From NCBI GenBank assembly GCA_030248195.1, contig JASAND010028311.1:1-64000 (forward strand): DNA of 64,000 nucleotides. The letters run 5' to 3'. Position numbers and translations under genes: made by a program. Below the pieces are notes generated by a model. It saw nothing but the letters and a program-made list of their open reading frames with translations. It searched no databases and had not been told where the DNA came from. Every line of letters begins with the position of its first letter. The stretch's first letter is position 1. Of the stretch, positions 31,439 through 42,900 are shown piece after piece. The DNA is from Trissonchulus latispiculum. Its lineage: Eukaryota > Nematoda > Enoplea > Enoplida > Ironidae.

Positions 31439-34175
31439 ATGAATAGAATAATTTCGTGGTTGGTGGGTTCCATTATTTTTGCTGTGAAATTGACACTTTG
31501 CATTGGATATGCTTACATTCTGGAGACATATCATTTCGATCCAAACACTTTCATGTATGCTTATTTGTATGCACTGAATCGATACGAGACCAGAGATTCC
31601 CAAATGCCCACTATTCGGAGCCAAACAATGAAACGATATCCACTGGAAAGGTTTTTGAAAGTGGCTGCTTTTGTGGCCATAGTGGTTCGAATTATTTCGA
31701 AGTAAGTTGGTTTCATGTAGGCGGTACTTGAGGGCGGTTTAGCGATCAGTAGTGCACTGTAAATGCAGAAAGCATAATATCAAGAGTGCATAATTGCACT
31801 ATATATAAGAAGAAGAGTAAGCCACTAGAGGGCTCCTCTTCTTGGCATTGCGTAACGGTGCTCCGACCACAATACGCGAATGTTCCCCCGTTTGGTGGGG
31901 GGGTAGCTCTCTTCGACAAAGCATACCCCCCCCTCCGTTTGGTGGGGGGGTAGCAGAAAAGAGGTCCCCGTTTGGTGGGGGGGTAGCCAACAGCCAATCA
32001 GATTGCAGAGACCCCCTCCCCGTTTGGTGGGGGGGTATAGCAGAGGATTACGGTAGTTTTTGTTCTATTTGAAAAAGGGTCCCCGTTTGGTGGGGGGTAT
32101 GCAAAAGGGGTGCCCGTTTGGTGGGGGGGTAGGCAAAAGAGGTCCCCGTTTGGGGGGGGGGGTCGCCAACAGCCAATCAGATTCAGCCAATTTCAACCTG
32201 ACTTGGCGACCCCCCCCCTCAAACGGGGAGCCCCTTCTGCCTACCCTCCCCCCCCCCACCAAACGGGGACCCCTTTTGCATACCCCCACCAAACGGGGAC
32301 CCTTTTTGCATACCCCCCCACCAAACGGGGAGGGGGTATGCTTGTCGACCCCCCCACCAAACGGGGGAACATTCGCGTATTGTGGTCGGAGCACCGTTAC
32401 GCAATGCCAAGAAGAGAAGCCCTCTAGTGGCTTACTCTTCTTCTAATATATAGTGCAACTATGCACTCTTGATAATATAAACAATATCATTATCCAAACA
32501 TTATAGTAAAAATAGGGATACTCGCAGTTGTCAAATTTAAAACTAACTCTGCGCGTTAACTGCCTACCCCATTCACAAATCGAACCTCAGTGACACAAAT
32601 TAATGATTAATTAACTGATTTATTAAATTTAAATTAAATTTATTAAATTAAATTTTCAGGGGGAGCTTTTTTTTTGGTTTGGGCTCACCCACTTGTAGGC
32701 ACACGACGTGGCCCGTCAGTGGTGCTCTCCGCAGACCGCAGTCAAGAGGCGGAGAGACGAAGATCATGGACAGAAACATGATCCCCAAGCAGAACTACCA
32801 TACGGTTATTGGCACCGAAGCACCGCAGTCACGCCCAAGGCAGCAGCAGTCGTTAATCCGACTGCTGTTGCCCCCGCTTGGTAATAGCAACTATGATGGC
32901 AGAAAGCTACTAGCCTGCTCGGAAGGCAAAAGGGATTAAAAATCGGCTGCAGAAGTGGAATCGTTAGGGGAGGCCGAGCTCTAAGACAGGAAAGGTTGAA
33001 AAAAGCGGTCTGAAGAGCTCTGAACGTAAGTAAAATTTTGGCTGTTTGTTTTAATGTTTATTGTTTATTATTATGATTGGAATTTTTAATGTTTATGCTT
33101 AATGTTTATGTTTATTATTTATGATTGGAATTTTTTAAAATTTTTGGAAAATATAGAAATGGTATAATATTTTTAAGTTTTAGTTTTCATTTAAATTTCC
33201 AATCTACAGCAACTCCTACTTAATGAAAAATAATTGTTTTCCTCAGGTTGCAATAGAGACACAGGGGGACCTTTTTCACCCCCCATGCCCATTACAACCT
33301 GGGAATTCTGAACTAAATATTTCAGTTTAGCTAATTTCAAGAATTTGTGTCAACTTAGCTGGCAAATGATCTTTTGAAAATCCATAACAGGGGGAGCTTG
33401 TACCTCAAGAAAAAATTTGTAAAATTTTTCGAAAAATTAACGCTGATTTTGTTAACATTAGAAATTTTTGTCAAAATTTGCAAAAAATCTTCAATTTTTC
33501 GAAAAAATTTCAAGATTTTGTTTGATGGATTTTCCCGAAAAATTAAACATTTTAGCTAAAAAAATTCCGGCGAAGCCGGAAATTTTTTAAATTTACTGTA
33601 AAAACTATTTTTTTAAAATTTACTGTAAAAACTATTTTTTTCCGGCTGTTTTAGGTTACCCCTTGGCTATTTTTTCGTTACCCCTTGCCCCCGACGGCAA
33701 TAGGGCTTGTACCTTGTCCGGGTTGGGGGGGGGGCTTGGACCCCCCAGACCCCCCGCGTTAACCTATGTGTAAAACCATGATTTTTGGGACTGCTTGAAA
33801 GAGGTTTTATTAACTTCTACGCACTGTCGAGTGTCGGCCATATATAACACAATTCGGAGCCTATTACCCCTGTCAACAGCATAAATAAGATTTTAAACTT
33901 GACGGCAGGTCTCTATTCGTTTCAGGCGCTTTCTTCGCTTCCAGTCACTGTCTGACCTGATCTGGCAGTCCATCACATTGTGCTTTTATATAGTCATTCT
34001 GCGATTACCCATCTATCTGAGGGCTAAGGTTCACTGGCAGGTGGAACTTCACGAAGGTTTCTTTCTAATGCTGACTACGATTGGAATGACTCTAATCTGG
34101 CAAATACAACTCGGATCCAGGGCAAGAAAATGGTTCCAAACTGAGCCAGAGACTGTTCATGATAAAACAGACTAA
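31439..34175 (+). CDS. Unrecognised multi-pass membrane protein, 2 exons
   Basis: Exon 1 31439-31701 (ATG to donor GTAAGT, phase 2) and exon 2 33926-34175 (acceptor TTTCAG) join to a 170-residue protein. I see about four hydrophobic spans: near residues 5-28, 72-87, 100-120 and 133-150. Between the first two is a polar stretch with several Tyr and Arg. The C-terminal tail is charged and hydrophilic. I do not recognise the family; the four-span layout and size recall small TMEM proteins, but no motif decides. The 2.2-kb intron holds a 691-bp foldback, a LINE leader and G-rich repeats, yet the splice sites and frame are intact, which supports a real gene. A further 5' exon is possible because the ATG directly follows a good acceptor. 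It is convergent with the V-ATPase gene. Confidence 0.7.
31781..32471. mobile_element. 691-bp foldback with CCCCGTTTGGTGGGG arms
   Basis: Ends CAAGAGTGCATAATTGCAC as in the 104-bp MITE at 1764-1867, with a perfect 7-bp duplication ATAATAT (31774-31780 and 32472-32478). The left arm is an array of about seven CCCCGTTTGGTGGGGGGGTA units with variable spacers; the right arm has the same units inverted. Each unit is itself a CCCC-loop-GGGG hairpin. No coding content. It lies in the intron of the membrane-protein gene. Confidence 0.93.
32660..33030 (+). repeat. LINE 5' leader copy next to a T-run
   Basis: Begins with nine T then GGTTTGGGCTCACCC, and continues through the leader blocks (CCGCAGACCGCAGTCAAGAG; CCCCGCTTGGTAATAGCAAC; GGAAGGCAAAAGGG). 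No endonuclease follows. The T-run abutting the leader start repeats the arrangement at 11185-11195 and 24531-24545. Confidence 0.75.
33244..33301. repeat. 58-bp hairpin element
   Basis: CAGGTTGCAAT at the left is mirrored by ATTACAACCTG at the right, around GGGGGACC-TTTTTCA-CCCCCC. No target duplication. Confidence 0.5.
33380..33775 (+). repeat. Dispersed repeat, copy 1
   Basis: Aligns loosely with 37500-37745. The best match is the end: GGCAATAGGGCTTGTACCTT and GTCCGG...GACCCC...GCGTTA-CC against GTACCTTGTCCGG...GACCCCAGCGTTAGCC. It also holds the CCGGCGAAGCCGG hairpin (33570) and two direct copies of AAATTTACTGTAAAAAC. Confidence 0.55.
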
Positions 34176-34392
34176 AGAAAGTGGGATACTATATACTATA
34201 AGTTACTTGAAACGTAGGTTATCCAAAGGCAAGAGTGCATGTGTTATCATTCATAAATAATTTACTACATTTTCCAGAATATTAATTCCCTCCCCCCGAT
34301 CAGAATGCAGAAATATTTCCTGCCTGGCGAAAACGAAGACTGTGGTACCTAACTGATTGAATTGTGAAGAAACGAGAGGTTTTCAATACCAT

Positions 34393-34469
34393 CAGGAGTG
34401 CATAATTGCACTATATGTGTATAAGCAGATATATCTTCTATAATGTAAGGAATTAATTATGGACTCATG
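34393..34469. mobile_element. Decayed 77-bp MITE with perfect 7-bp duplication
   Basis: Left end CAGGAGTGCATAATTGCAC, right end ATTATGGACTCATG, both mutated forms of the CAAGAGTGCATAAT terminus, but the flanking direct repeat ATACCAT (34386-34392 and 34470-34476) is exact. Confidence 0.82.
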
Positions 34470-34564
34470 ATACCATGCAAGAGTTTGTCATCCGAGTATA
34501 GGTTGTTGCACAACATAGAGTGCACTAGCTGATTTACAGGCACGCTAAGCGAAACTGCGAGGGG

Positions 34565-34695
34565 TTGCGATGCACGAGCGAAGCGAGTGCATTACATTAC
34601 AAACCCGAGTGTTTCGTGAAAGCTTGCACGAGAATTTTTTGTGGTACGAGGGCGGAGCGAAGCGGAGCCCGAGCCCGAGTACCACAAAAGAATTC
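34565..34695. repeat. GCGAAGCG palindrome patch
   Basis: Two short stems: TGCACGAGCGAAGCGAGTGCA at 34570-34590 (both flanks pair, GCGAAGCG in the loop) and GGTAC...GGGC-GGAGCGAAGCGGA-GCCC...GTACC at about 34642-34682. No target duplication found. Confidence 0.5.
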
Positions 34696-34974
34696 GAATT
34701 TATACATATATTCGAATACAATTATTTTTCAATAAAATTTGCGAATTGCATGCAAATTTTAATTGTGCTAACAACTTAGTTTTTCAATTTGTCTAGTGGT
34801 TAACATCTTATCAATTCATTGTAGTCTACCAGCAAAATTAAACAGAATTATCGCGGACAGGAGCTAAAGTTTGGAAAAACCATTTTGAATAAAGTTTAAT
34901 TAAGTTGAAGTATAATTAAGCACGGTAGACGAATAAAATAGTAAATTCCATTATCCAGAGTTGGCAAATAGCTA

Positions 34975-35105
34975 AACAACGGCCAGGGACTTACAAACAG
35001 ACAGCGGCCAACCTTGGCCGTTGATCGGCCAACGGCCAGCCAATTGGCCGTTGGCCGGCCAATGGCCAATTGGCTGGCCAAGCCAAGCCAACCAAGGAAA
35101 ACTTC
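34975..35105. repeat. Dense GGCC/TTGGCC palindrome cluster
   Basis: About 16 GGCC sites in 130 bp, built from GGCCAA and its complement, giving overlapping inverted repeats such as CCAATTGGCCGTTGGCCGG. It is far richer in GC than its surroundings. Confidence 0.7.
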
Positions 35106-35739
35106 GGCCAATCCCAACACTATAATAAATACAATCAAGGATTTGCATAGAAAGCATATTATATGCTTACATATTAAACTTGTTGGCAATCACTTCATAT
35201 ATTTGAACATCAGCACTTTTTAACCTTCGATCGTCCGCTGAATCGAACTCTGGCGCTAGCCATCTAAGCTTAACACCTGCACATATATAGCAAATCAGCA
35301 AAAAGAAAGAACCAAATCTCGAGCTTCTCAGATAACGTTTTGTTATTCAAGCAGGATTCTGAATACCCTAATAGTAAAAAATTCCAATCAAGGATTCCAC
35401 CTGCGCTTGGAAAAACTTCAACCGCGAAAGAAATTGCTAATATATAAATTTCGAAAAAGCTCAGAGCAAAAACCTTACCGACTGCAACTAGGCCGAGGTC
35501 TAAACATCGTGCTTTCTCAAATGATGTTGTCAGTCTGGCTTTTCCCATGACCTACATTTCTTGCGGCCCCCAGGTCTGGGGGTCGGCACCGCTGTCTTTT
35601 TGGGAGAGGAAGATTTTCGAATGTCTGATCACTTAACTTGCAGAAATATAGGCATACTATAACTAGCGGAATAGTAGTAAGTTGGAATTCTAACCACGTG
35701 CTTACCAGCCTATGTGGTGCTGCTTCAAAAGCTACAGCC

Positions 35740-35783
<44 letters not shown>

Positions 35784-35785
35784 TA
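35740..35785. repeat. (TA)n microsatellite
   Basis: An uninterrupted AT run broken once by a G. Confidence 0.95.
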
Positions 35786-36955
35786 GCTTATGGTAATGCG
35801 TTGAAACGATATAAAAAGGTAATGGATCAACAACTTTCATTTATTTTCATTAAATCAAGAAAAAATCACAAACGTAAAACAGAGAACTTGACTTGAGGAC
35901 AATGTGTGAATTCTGTCCCAGGAAGCACAGAAGTGACTGCGTTACGTTTCCTAATTTTAAAGCAACATTCAAATATCCACGAACAAAATTCGTGGTTGGC
36001 ATGGCTCAGTTGCAATTTTTAGACATTAAAATTAACCCGATCCTTTTCTTGCACACACTTTTAGACAGTAAGCGTAAAATTAGTTTTAAATTTATTAGAT
36101 TAAAGTGTGTGTGAGCGTGGTAAGTGTGAACTAACGCAGTCAAATAGCAATCAGTTGCTGTGAGAACAGAATTTCCACAGACACAAACTGGAATGATACA
36201 GAAAAAAATTAAGAGACACAGGCAATGTCAGACAAAATAATAACCAATCACAGTAATAAACAACTAGAGACAAATCAGCAAATCAAAATGTACACATTAG
36301 AAAATAAATATATACTTATAATATCTACACATTTAAACACTACAATTTGAAGTTATAGCACGCCAAAAGCATGTTTAACATACGTAGGAGTACGTACATA
36401 TCATTATAAATACTTATAAATAGCACGAACAATAGTAGTCTATGTATGTACAAACAACAAAACGCAATCACCAAGGCATACTAGATGCCGCAATGCTAAA
36501 TGTAGCTATATAAAACAGACATTATTTTGCCTTAACTCACTCAAATTTTCATTAATTGGCTGAAGTTAATTCTTATAATAAAATCAATATAAAATCAGTA
36601 TATAATTAAAATTCTGATTTTCGTAATGCAAAAACGTGAGTAAGCACTTCAGTGGGATTTTATTTTAAACGGCTTTATAATCTATAATTCTACGGAAACA
36701 AACACCGATATAATACTACTTTTGGATTCAATAAAACTGTAGCACCAACAAAAAATATATGAACCCAAATATTCATCTGACTGTATGCAACCATCGCAAA
36801 GCTATGCAAGTACCATAGGGGAACTACGATGTCTAAGGTCCAGGACAAAATTCCAGGAGAAAATAAAACTGACCGCCACCCCTCCAGAGTCTTGTCTTGC
36901 CCTAAATTGCGATAAAGTGGACTAGGAGAAATAAAATACGCAAGGGAAATGAATG

Positions 36956-39900
36956 TTAATAGGAACGCATGGACCCAGACTCAACCATGTCAATATTGAT
37001 CTTGAAAAAGACATAAGGCTGATAGTCCTGACCAAAGCCCATCAGGCCAGGAATTTCCTCACCGATCTGAAGAAAAAGGAAACAAAAGTAATTCTCATGA
37101 GTCATACACAATCAAACATAAATGAGGGCGCTATGTGGATTTCAACAGCACAGACTAGACAGCACAATGCATGCACAGATCGAATCCTTTGAGCACTGAC
37201 TATTACATATTACACCCTCTAACTGAGCTTAATCGTTATGTAAGAACAGCTAACTGATACGAACTACAAAGAAACAAAACAAGCAAGACTACGGTTGCGA
37301 CGCTCTCATGCCTGAAGATGATGTGCTTACTGGACTAGCGATATCATAAAAGCTTAGAAATGGTGGCTGCATTATACGATCGAATCCTAGGAGGCCTCGT
37401 TCCAAGAAAAGTTTGATGGAGCCTGCGTGCACCTTGAACTGAAATTTTCGAGGTGGCTTTCTCGTCAAGAATCAATTAACAAAATACGTTGGAAAATTAA
37501 TGCTCTAAGCAGTAAAGTCAACCTTTAGAAATATTTTCAAAATTTTGGCCGATTGCCACGAAAAATTAACTGTGCATGAAATTTCTGGCGAAAAGAACTC
37601 AAAATTTTAGTGTGGAAGCAATTTTTTGGGCAATTTCTGTTTGGATCTTGGATACTTGCCCCTAGCCCCTTGTCGGCAGTATTGTTTACTTTGTACCTTG
37701 TCCGGTCCTGGAGGGACTAGTTCCCATAGACCCCAGCGTTAGCCAATAATTGGCTGAGAGAATGCCACTGAATGATCCTGCCAAATATCATGGCTTCTTT
37801 TCACTACAGTTGAAACTTAGAATTCAAGCCGACAGAGAATGCTTATAGTCTGCGAGACATCATATTTTGCTACCTATGTAGTCATGCAAAACTTTGGCCA
37901 GAAGAAGTTAGGTAGAATAATTCGGGGGGGGGGGGGTACTTACATCCGCATTTGAGCCACCGCCTGCAGTGGAGGAGGAATCCAAATGACTGTAAAGCTG
38001 ATTCAGGACCTCCTTGAGTCGCTTAATGCTCCGTTTGTTGGGTCGCAGCAGCATCGCCTGAAAGTTCACGGGCAGACCATACCTACAACAAACGCAGCAA
38101 GCAGTTTTACACAGGCATAATCATTCTAGTAGTTTCAGTGCAGTAATGATGCAGTTCTTGTGAATATTCAGTGTCAGCTGTAAACGATAAACTATAAAAT
38201 GTACTAAAAAGCAAAGTTTTTCTAAACTACACTTGATTGTTCTCGTAGAGGCTGTGCCAATGGACACCAGCAAGCTTAGTATAAGATCACAAAATATTCA
38301 CATCAAAGTCTGAAAGCACCACCAAAAATTTTGCACCAACACTGTTTTGAATTTGCTAGCCATCCATGATTGCTCTTCTAACAAGCGACTGCAAGAGCGT
38401 GTTGCCCACCTGCATATTCCATTTAGGTTACAGCTTTATTTCCAAAGACTTTGATACCCTCTCGTTCAAGAAATGGGTTCTTCTGCAATATGATTGTTTT
38501 TATTCGAATACAATAATGACGACACCTTCATCCTAAAATGGTTGCCCTTAAAAAGGCAGTTGGGATAAGCGATTTTCCCATTACACTTTGTTAATACTGC
38601 TTCATACAAATGGTTGCCCTTAAAAAGGAAGCTGGGATAAGCGATTTTCCCATTCCACTTTGTTCACACTACTTCATACAAATGGTTGCCCTTAAAAAGG
38701 CAGTTGGGATAAGTGATTTTTATATTACACTTTGTTTATTTTGCTTCATACAAATGGTTGCCCTTAAAAAGGCAGTTGGGATAAGTGATTTTCCAATTAC
38801 ACTTTGTTAACACTACTTCATTCAAATGGTTGCCCTTAAAAAGGCAGTTGGGATAAGTGATTTTTATATTACACTTTGTTTATTTTGCTTCATACAAATG
38901 GTTGCCCTTAAAAAGGCAGTTGGGATAAGCGATTTTTATATTACACTTTGTTTATTTTGCTTCATACAAATGGTTGCCCTTAAAAAGGCAGTTGGGAAAT
39001 GTGATTTTTATATTACACCTTGTTTATTTTGCTTCATACAAATGGTTGCACTTAAAAAGGCAGTTGGGATAAGTGATTTTCCCATTACACTTTGTTAACA
39101 CTACTTCATGCAAATGGTTGCCTTTAAGAAGAAAGTTGGGATAAGTGATTTTTCAAGTATACCTTAAATATATACTACTTCATACAAATGGTTGCCCTTA
39201 AACAGGCAGTTGGGATAAGTGATTTTCCCATTATACTTTGTTAATACTGCTTCATACAAATGGTTGCCCTTAAAAAGGAAGTTGGGATAAGCGATTTTCC
39301 CATTCCACTTTGTTAACACTACTTCATACAAATGGTTGCCCTTAAACTGGCAGTTGGGATAAGTGATTTTCCCATTATACTTTGTTAATACTGCTTCATA
39401 CAAATGGTTGCCCTTAAAAAGGAAGTTGGGATAAGCGATTTTCCCATTCCACTTTGTTCACACTACTTCATACAAATGGTTGCCCTTAAAAAGGCAGTTG
39501 GGATAAGTGATTTTTATATTACACTTTGTTTATTTTGCTTCATACAAATGGTTGCCCTTAAAAAGGCAGTTGGGATAAGTGATTTTCCAATTACACTTTG
39601 TTAACACTACTTCATTCAAATGGTTGCCCTTAAAAAGGCAGTTGGGATAAGTGATTTTTATATTACACTTTGTTTATTTTGCTTCATACAAATGGTTGCC
39701 CTTAAAAAGGCAGTTGGGATAAGCGATTTTTATATTACACTTTGTTTATTTTGCTTCATACAAATGGTTGCCCTTAAAAAGGCAGTTGGGAAAAGTGATT
39801 TTTATATTACACCTTGTTTATTTTGCTTCATACAAATGGTTGCCCTTAAAAAGGCAGTTGGGATAAGCGATTTTTATATTACACTTTGTTTATTTTGCTT

Positions 39901-42900
39901 CATACAAATGGTTGCCCTTAAAAAGGCAGTTGGGAAAAGTGATTTTTATATTACACCTTGTTTATTTTGCTTCATACAAATGGTTGCACTTAAAAAGGCA
40001 GTTGGGATAAGTGATTTTCCCATTACACTTTGTTAACACTACTTCATGCAAATGGTTGCCTTTAAGAAGAAAGTTGGGATAAGTGATTTTTCAAGTATAC
40101 CTTAAATATATACTACTTCATACAAATGGTTGCCCTTAAGAAGGCAGTTGGGATAAGTGATATTTTGACTAAATTTCGATTGTAGATTTAGAATCTGCGT
40201 TCCCGGGTTATCCTAGAGCCAACTATTCAGCCAAATCAGAGATAAAGCGTTTTTACCGTTTCTGGCACCTTTATCTTAAAATGGTTGCCCATAAAAGGGC
40301 AGTTGGGATAAGGAAATTTCGACTGAATATCGCTAATTCTGCGTTCCCGGGTTATCCTAGAAACAACTTTTCAACCAAATCGAGACAAAAAGTTTTTGAC
40401 CATTTTTGACACCTTCGCCTGAAAATGGTTGCCCATAAAAGGGCAGTTGGGATAAGCAGTTTTCGACTAAATATCGTTGAAAAATAATTGACACTGCTTT
40501 CTAAAGGGTATCCTAGCAAATCCACCGACTAAACTTGACTAACGAGTTAAAAAAGCACAGATATTAGGTGTTTCTGGGCTGTTTGCTCACTTTTGCGGTC
40601 TCCAACAGTGTAACTTTTGGCCATATCTAGAGATTCTCAAAAGGTTGAAAAATTTCGATTGCAGATTTGGAATCTGCGTCCCCGAATTACCTTATAACCG
40701 ACTTTTCAACCAAATCGTAGACAAAAAGTTTTTGACCATTTTTGACACCTTTGCCTGAACATGGTTGCCCATAAAAGGGCAGTTGGGATAAGCAATTCTC
40801 AACTACATATCGCTAAAAGTTACTTGATATACCATTCTAAGCGTGTCCTAGCAAATACGCCGGCTCATCTTGACTAACTAGTTCAAAAAACACAGATATT
40901 AGGCGTTTCTGGGCAGTTTGCTCACTTTTGCGGTCTCCAACAGTGTAACTTTTGGCCATATCTCGAGATCCATACGAGCTAGAAAAATTTCGATTGCAGA
41001 TTTGGAATCTGCGTCCCCGAATTACCCTATGAAAGACTTTTCATCCAAATCGGTGACAAAAATTTTTTGACCATTTTTGAGAATCGCCTTGGTCCCCCCT
41101 TACGATTTTAAAAATTAAATTCCCTGCCCTGGTCGACTGGGTGGGAGTAGAGCGATGAAATTCACGGATGCACACCTTCTTTTCACGCTCTTCAAAATGA
41201 GGTATGAACCACCCCTGTACCCCTTTCCAATCTCGAGTTGAAAGGGGGGTACAAACAGGTGCTAACAACAATAATAATAATAAATCCTACCGGCATCAAC
41301 GGGTTGTCGCAGCCATTTTTCCTCTTACCTACAGGGACAAAACTCAGTTTTGGCACATTTGCAAGCTTTGGTGGTATTGCAACTTTTTTCCTACTCGCTT
41401 AGAGCTTTCGAATGACGTCAATAGGAACGCAATTGGTCAACTTTCAATTTTGACCATTTTTGCAGCATCAGCGTATCGAGGGTCAAAACGCAATTTTGGT
41501 ACATTTTCAAGATTTGGCCCTATTACAACTTTTTCTCAGCTCGATGAGAGCATTCGAATGATACCAATATTGCCCCGATCCGACAACTCTCAATTTCGAC
41601 TATATTTGGGAAATGGTTGCCCATAAAAGGGCAGTTGGGATAAGAAATTTTCGATAATTATTGCTAAAGGTTATTTAATACAGTCTCTTAAAACGTATTC
41701 TAGCAAATCCACCAGCTCAACTTGACTAACAAGGTCAAAAACTCTTATACTAGGCGTTTCTGGCCAGTTTGCTCACTTTTGCGGTCTCCAACAGTGTAAC
41801 TTTTGGCCATATCTCGAGATCCACAAGGGCTAGGAAAATTTCGATTGCAGATTTGGAATCTACGTCCCCGGGTTACCCTATGACCAACTTTTAAGCAAAA
41901 TCGGAGTCAAAAAATTTTTGACCATTTTTTAGAATCGCCTTGGTCCCCCCTTACGATTTTAAAAATTCCGGGAGCCGCCATTCTCGGAATCCGGGAGATA
42001 TCGGGCTGCCCCCACTTCCGGTACCACTTCAGGCCACCCTACTACTATGGTGAAAATTTCAGCCCGATCGGTCCAGCCAATCTCGAGAAAAAGGGGGGGG
42101 ACAAAGTGTTGACCGGAATAATAAATAAAGAAACTTAGCCATAACAAAGGGTTGTCTTTTTTTAAAAAAAAATGCGACAACCCAATAATAAACAGACAGT
42201 AGAAAGGGTTGCCCTTTTTTCCTTTGGAAAGGTGGGCAACACAATAACGAAGTGGAGTAAGACTTCAAATTAAAAGGATGCACCAGGCTTCAGACACTGT
42301 AGTCAGAGAGAGAGACCAAAGACACCTATATGGGCATTGTATTAATTCGTACATGAGTTAATTAAATTAGACTGCAAAAAAGACTTTCTTACCTAAGGAC
42401 TGACTCAACAAACACTCTGAGAGCCTTCACATGGATCCAGGCCATAAACAGTTCACCAAAGTTCGTCTTTAACCATTTCACAACAAAGCCCTAAAAGGAA
42501 AATGGAAAAATAAATTGAAATAGGTATTTGTGCGTAATTAAGATGAAAATAATATAAATTTTCATTGCAAATGGCACCTACTAACCATACAAACAGAAAC
42601 ATACTGATAGATATGAATAACCATAGCATACTTACAAATTGTTTCTGCTTTTCCGCCGCCAATTTATCTCTTTCATCCTTTCCCATCTTCAACACTTCTT
42701 CATCGTACACAAAATCGCGGACCAAGAATCTAAAAAAGCAGACTTAAAATATATATAAAGCTGTTGCTGGTTTCCTTTTAGGAAGTTTGGGTTAGAATTT
42801 GTGGTATTTTGGTCAAAATCTCAAAATCAGAGAAAATACCACGCTGGATATTTTTGAAAATATCATTACGAGTGATCCTCGGGGCACAATTTGGTACTAA

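Larger units (their letters stand above)
34176..36955. other. Convergent intergenic region
   Basis: Lies between the 3' ends of the membrane protein gene and V-ATPase C gene. Contains a decayed MITE, two palindrome-rich patches, and a TA microsatellite (each listed separately). 35800-36950 is AT-rich without recognisable genes. Confidence 0.5.

Noticed and set aside
32060..32446. Pro-rich ORFs in both strands
   Set aside because: Products of the CCCCGTTTGGTGGGG foldback arms; the same repeat is open in several frames.
35270..35548. Possible coding exon on the - strand starting MGKARL with a donor GTAAGG at about 35478
   Set aside because: Plausible donor but no matching acceptor exon, family or domain could be found, so a gene cannot be supported.
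36953..37192. 79-codon ORF on the + strand
   Set aside because: Antisense of the final V-ATPase C exon, which fits the family on the - strand.
38610..40036. ORFs encoding a 24-residue repeat across the 72-bp array
   Set aside because: The open frame follows from a unit length divisible by three and identical units; there is no start context, domain or splice support, and the array lies in an intron.
38538..40170. CRISPR-like appearance of the regularly spaced repeats
   Set aside because: Units are contiguous with similar, not unique, spacers, the setting is a eukaryotic intron and there are no cas genes.
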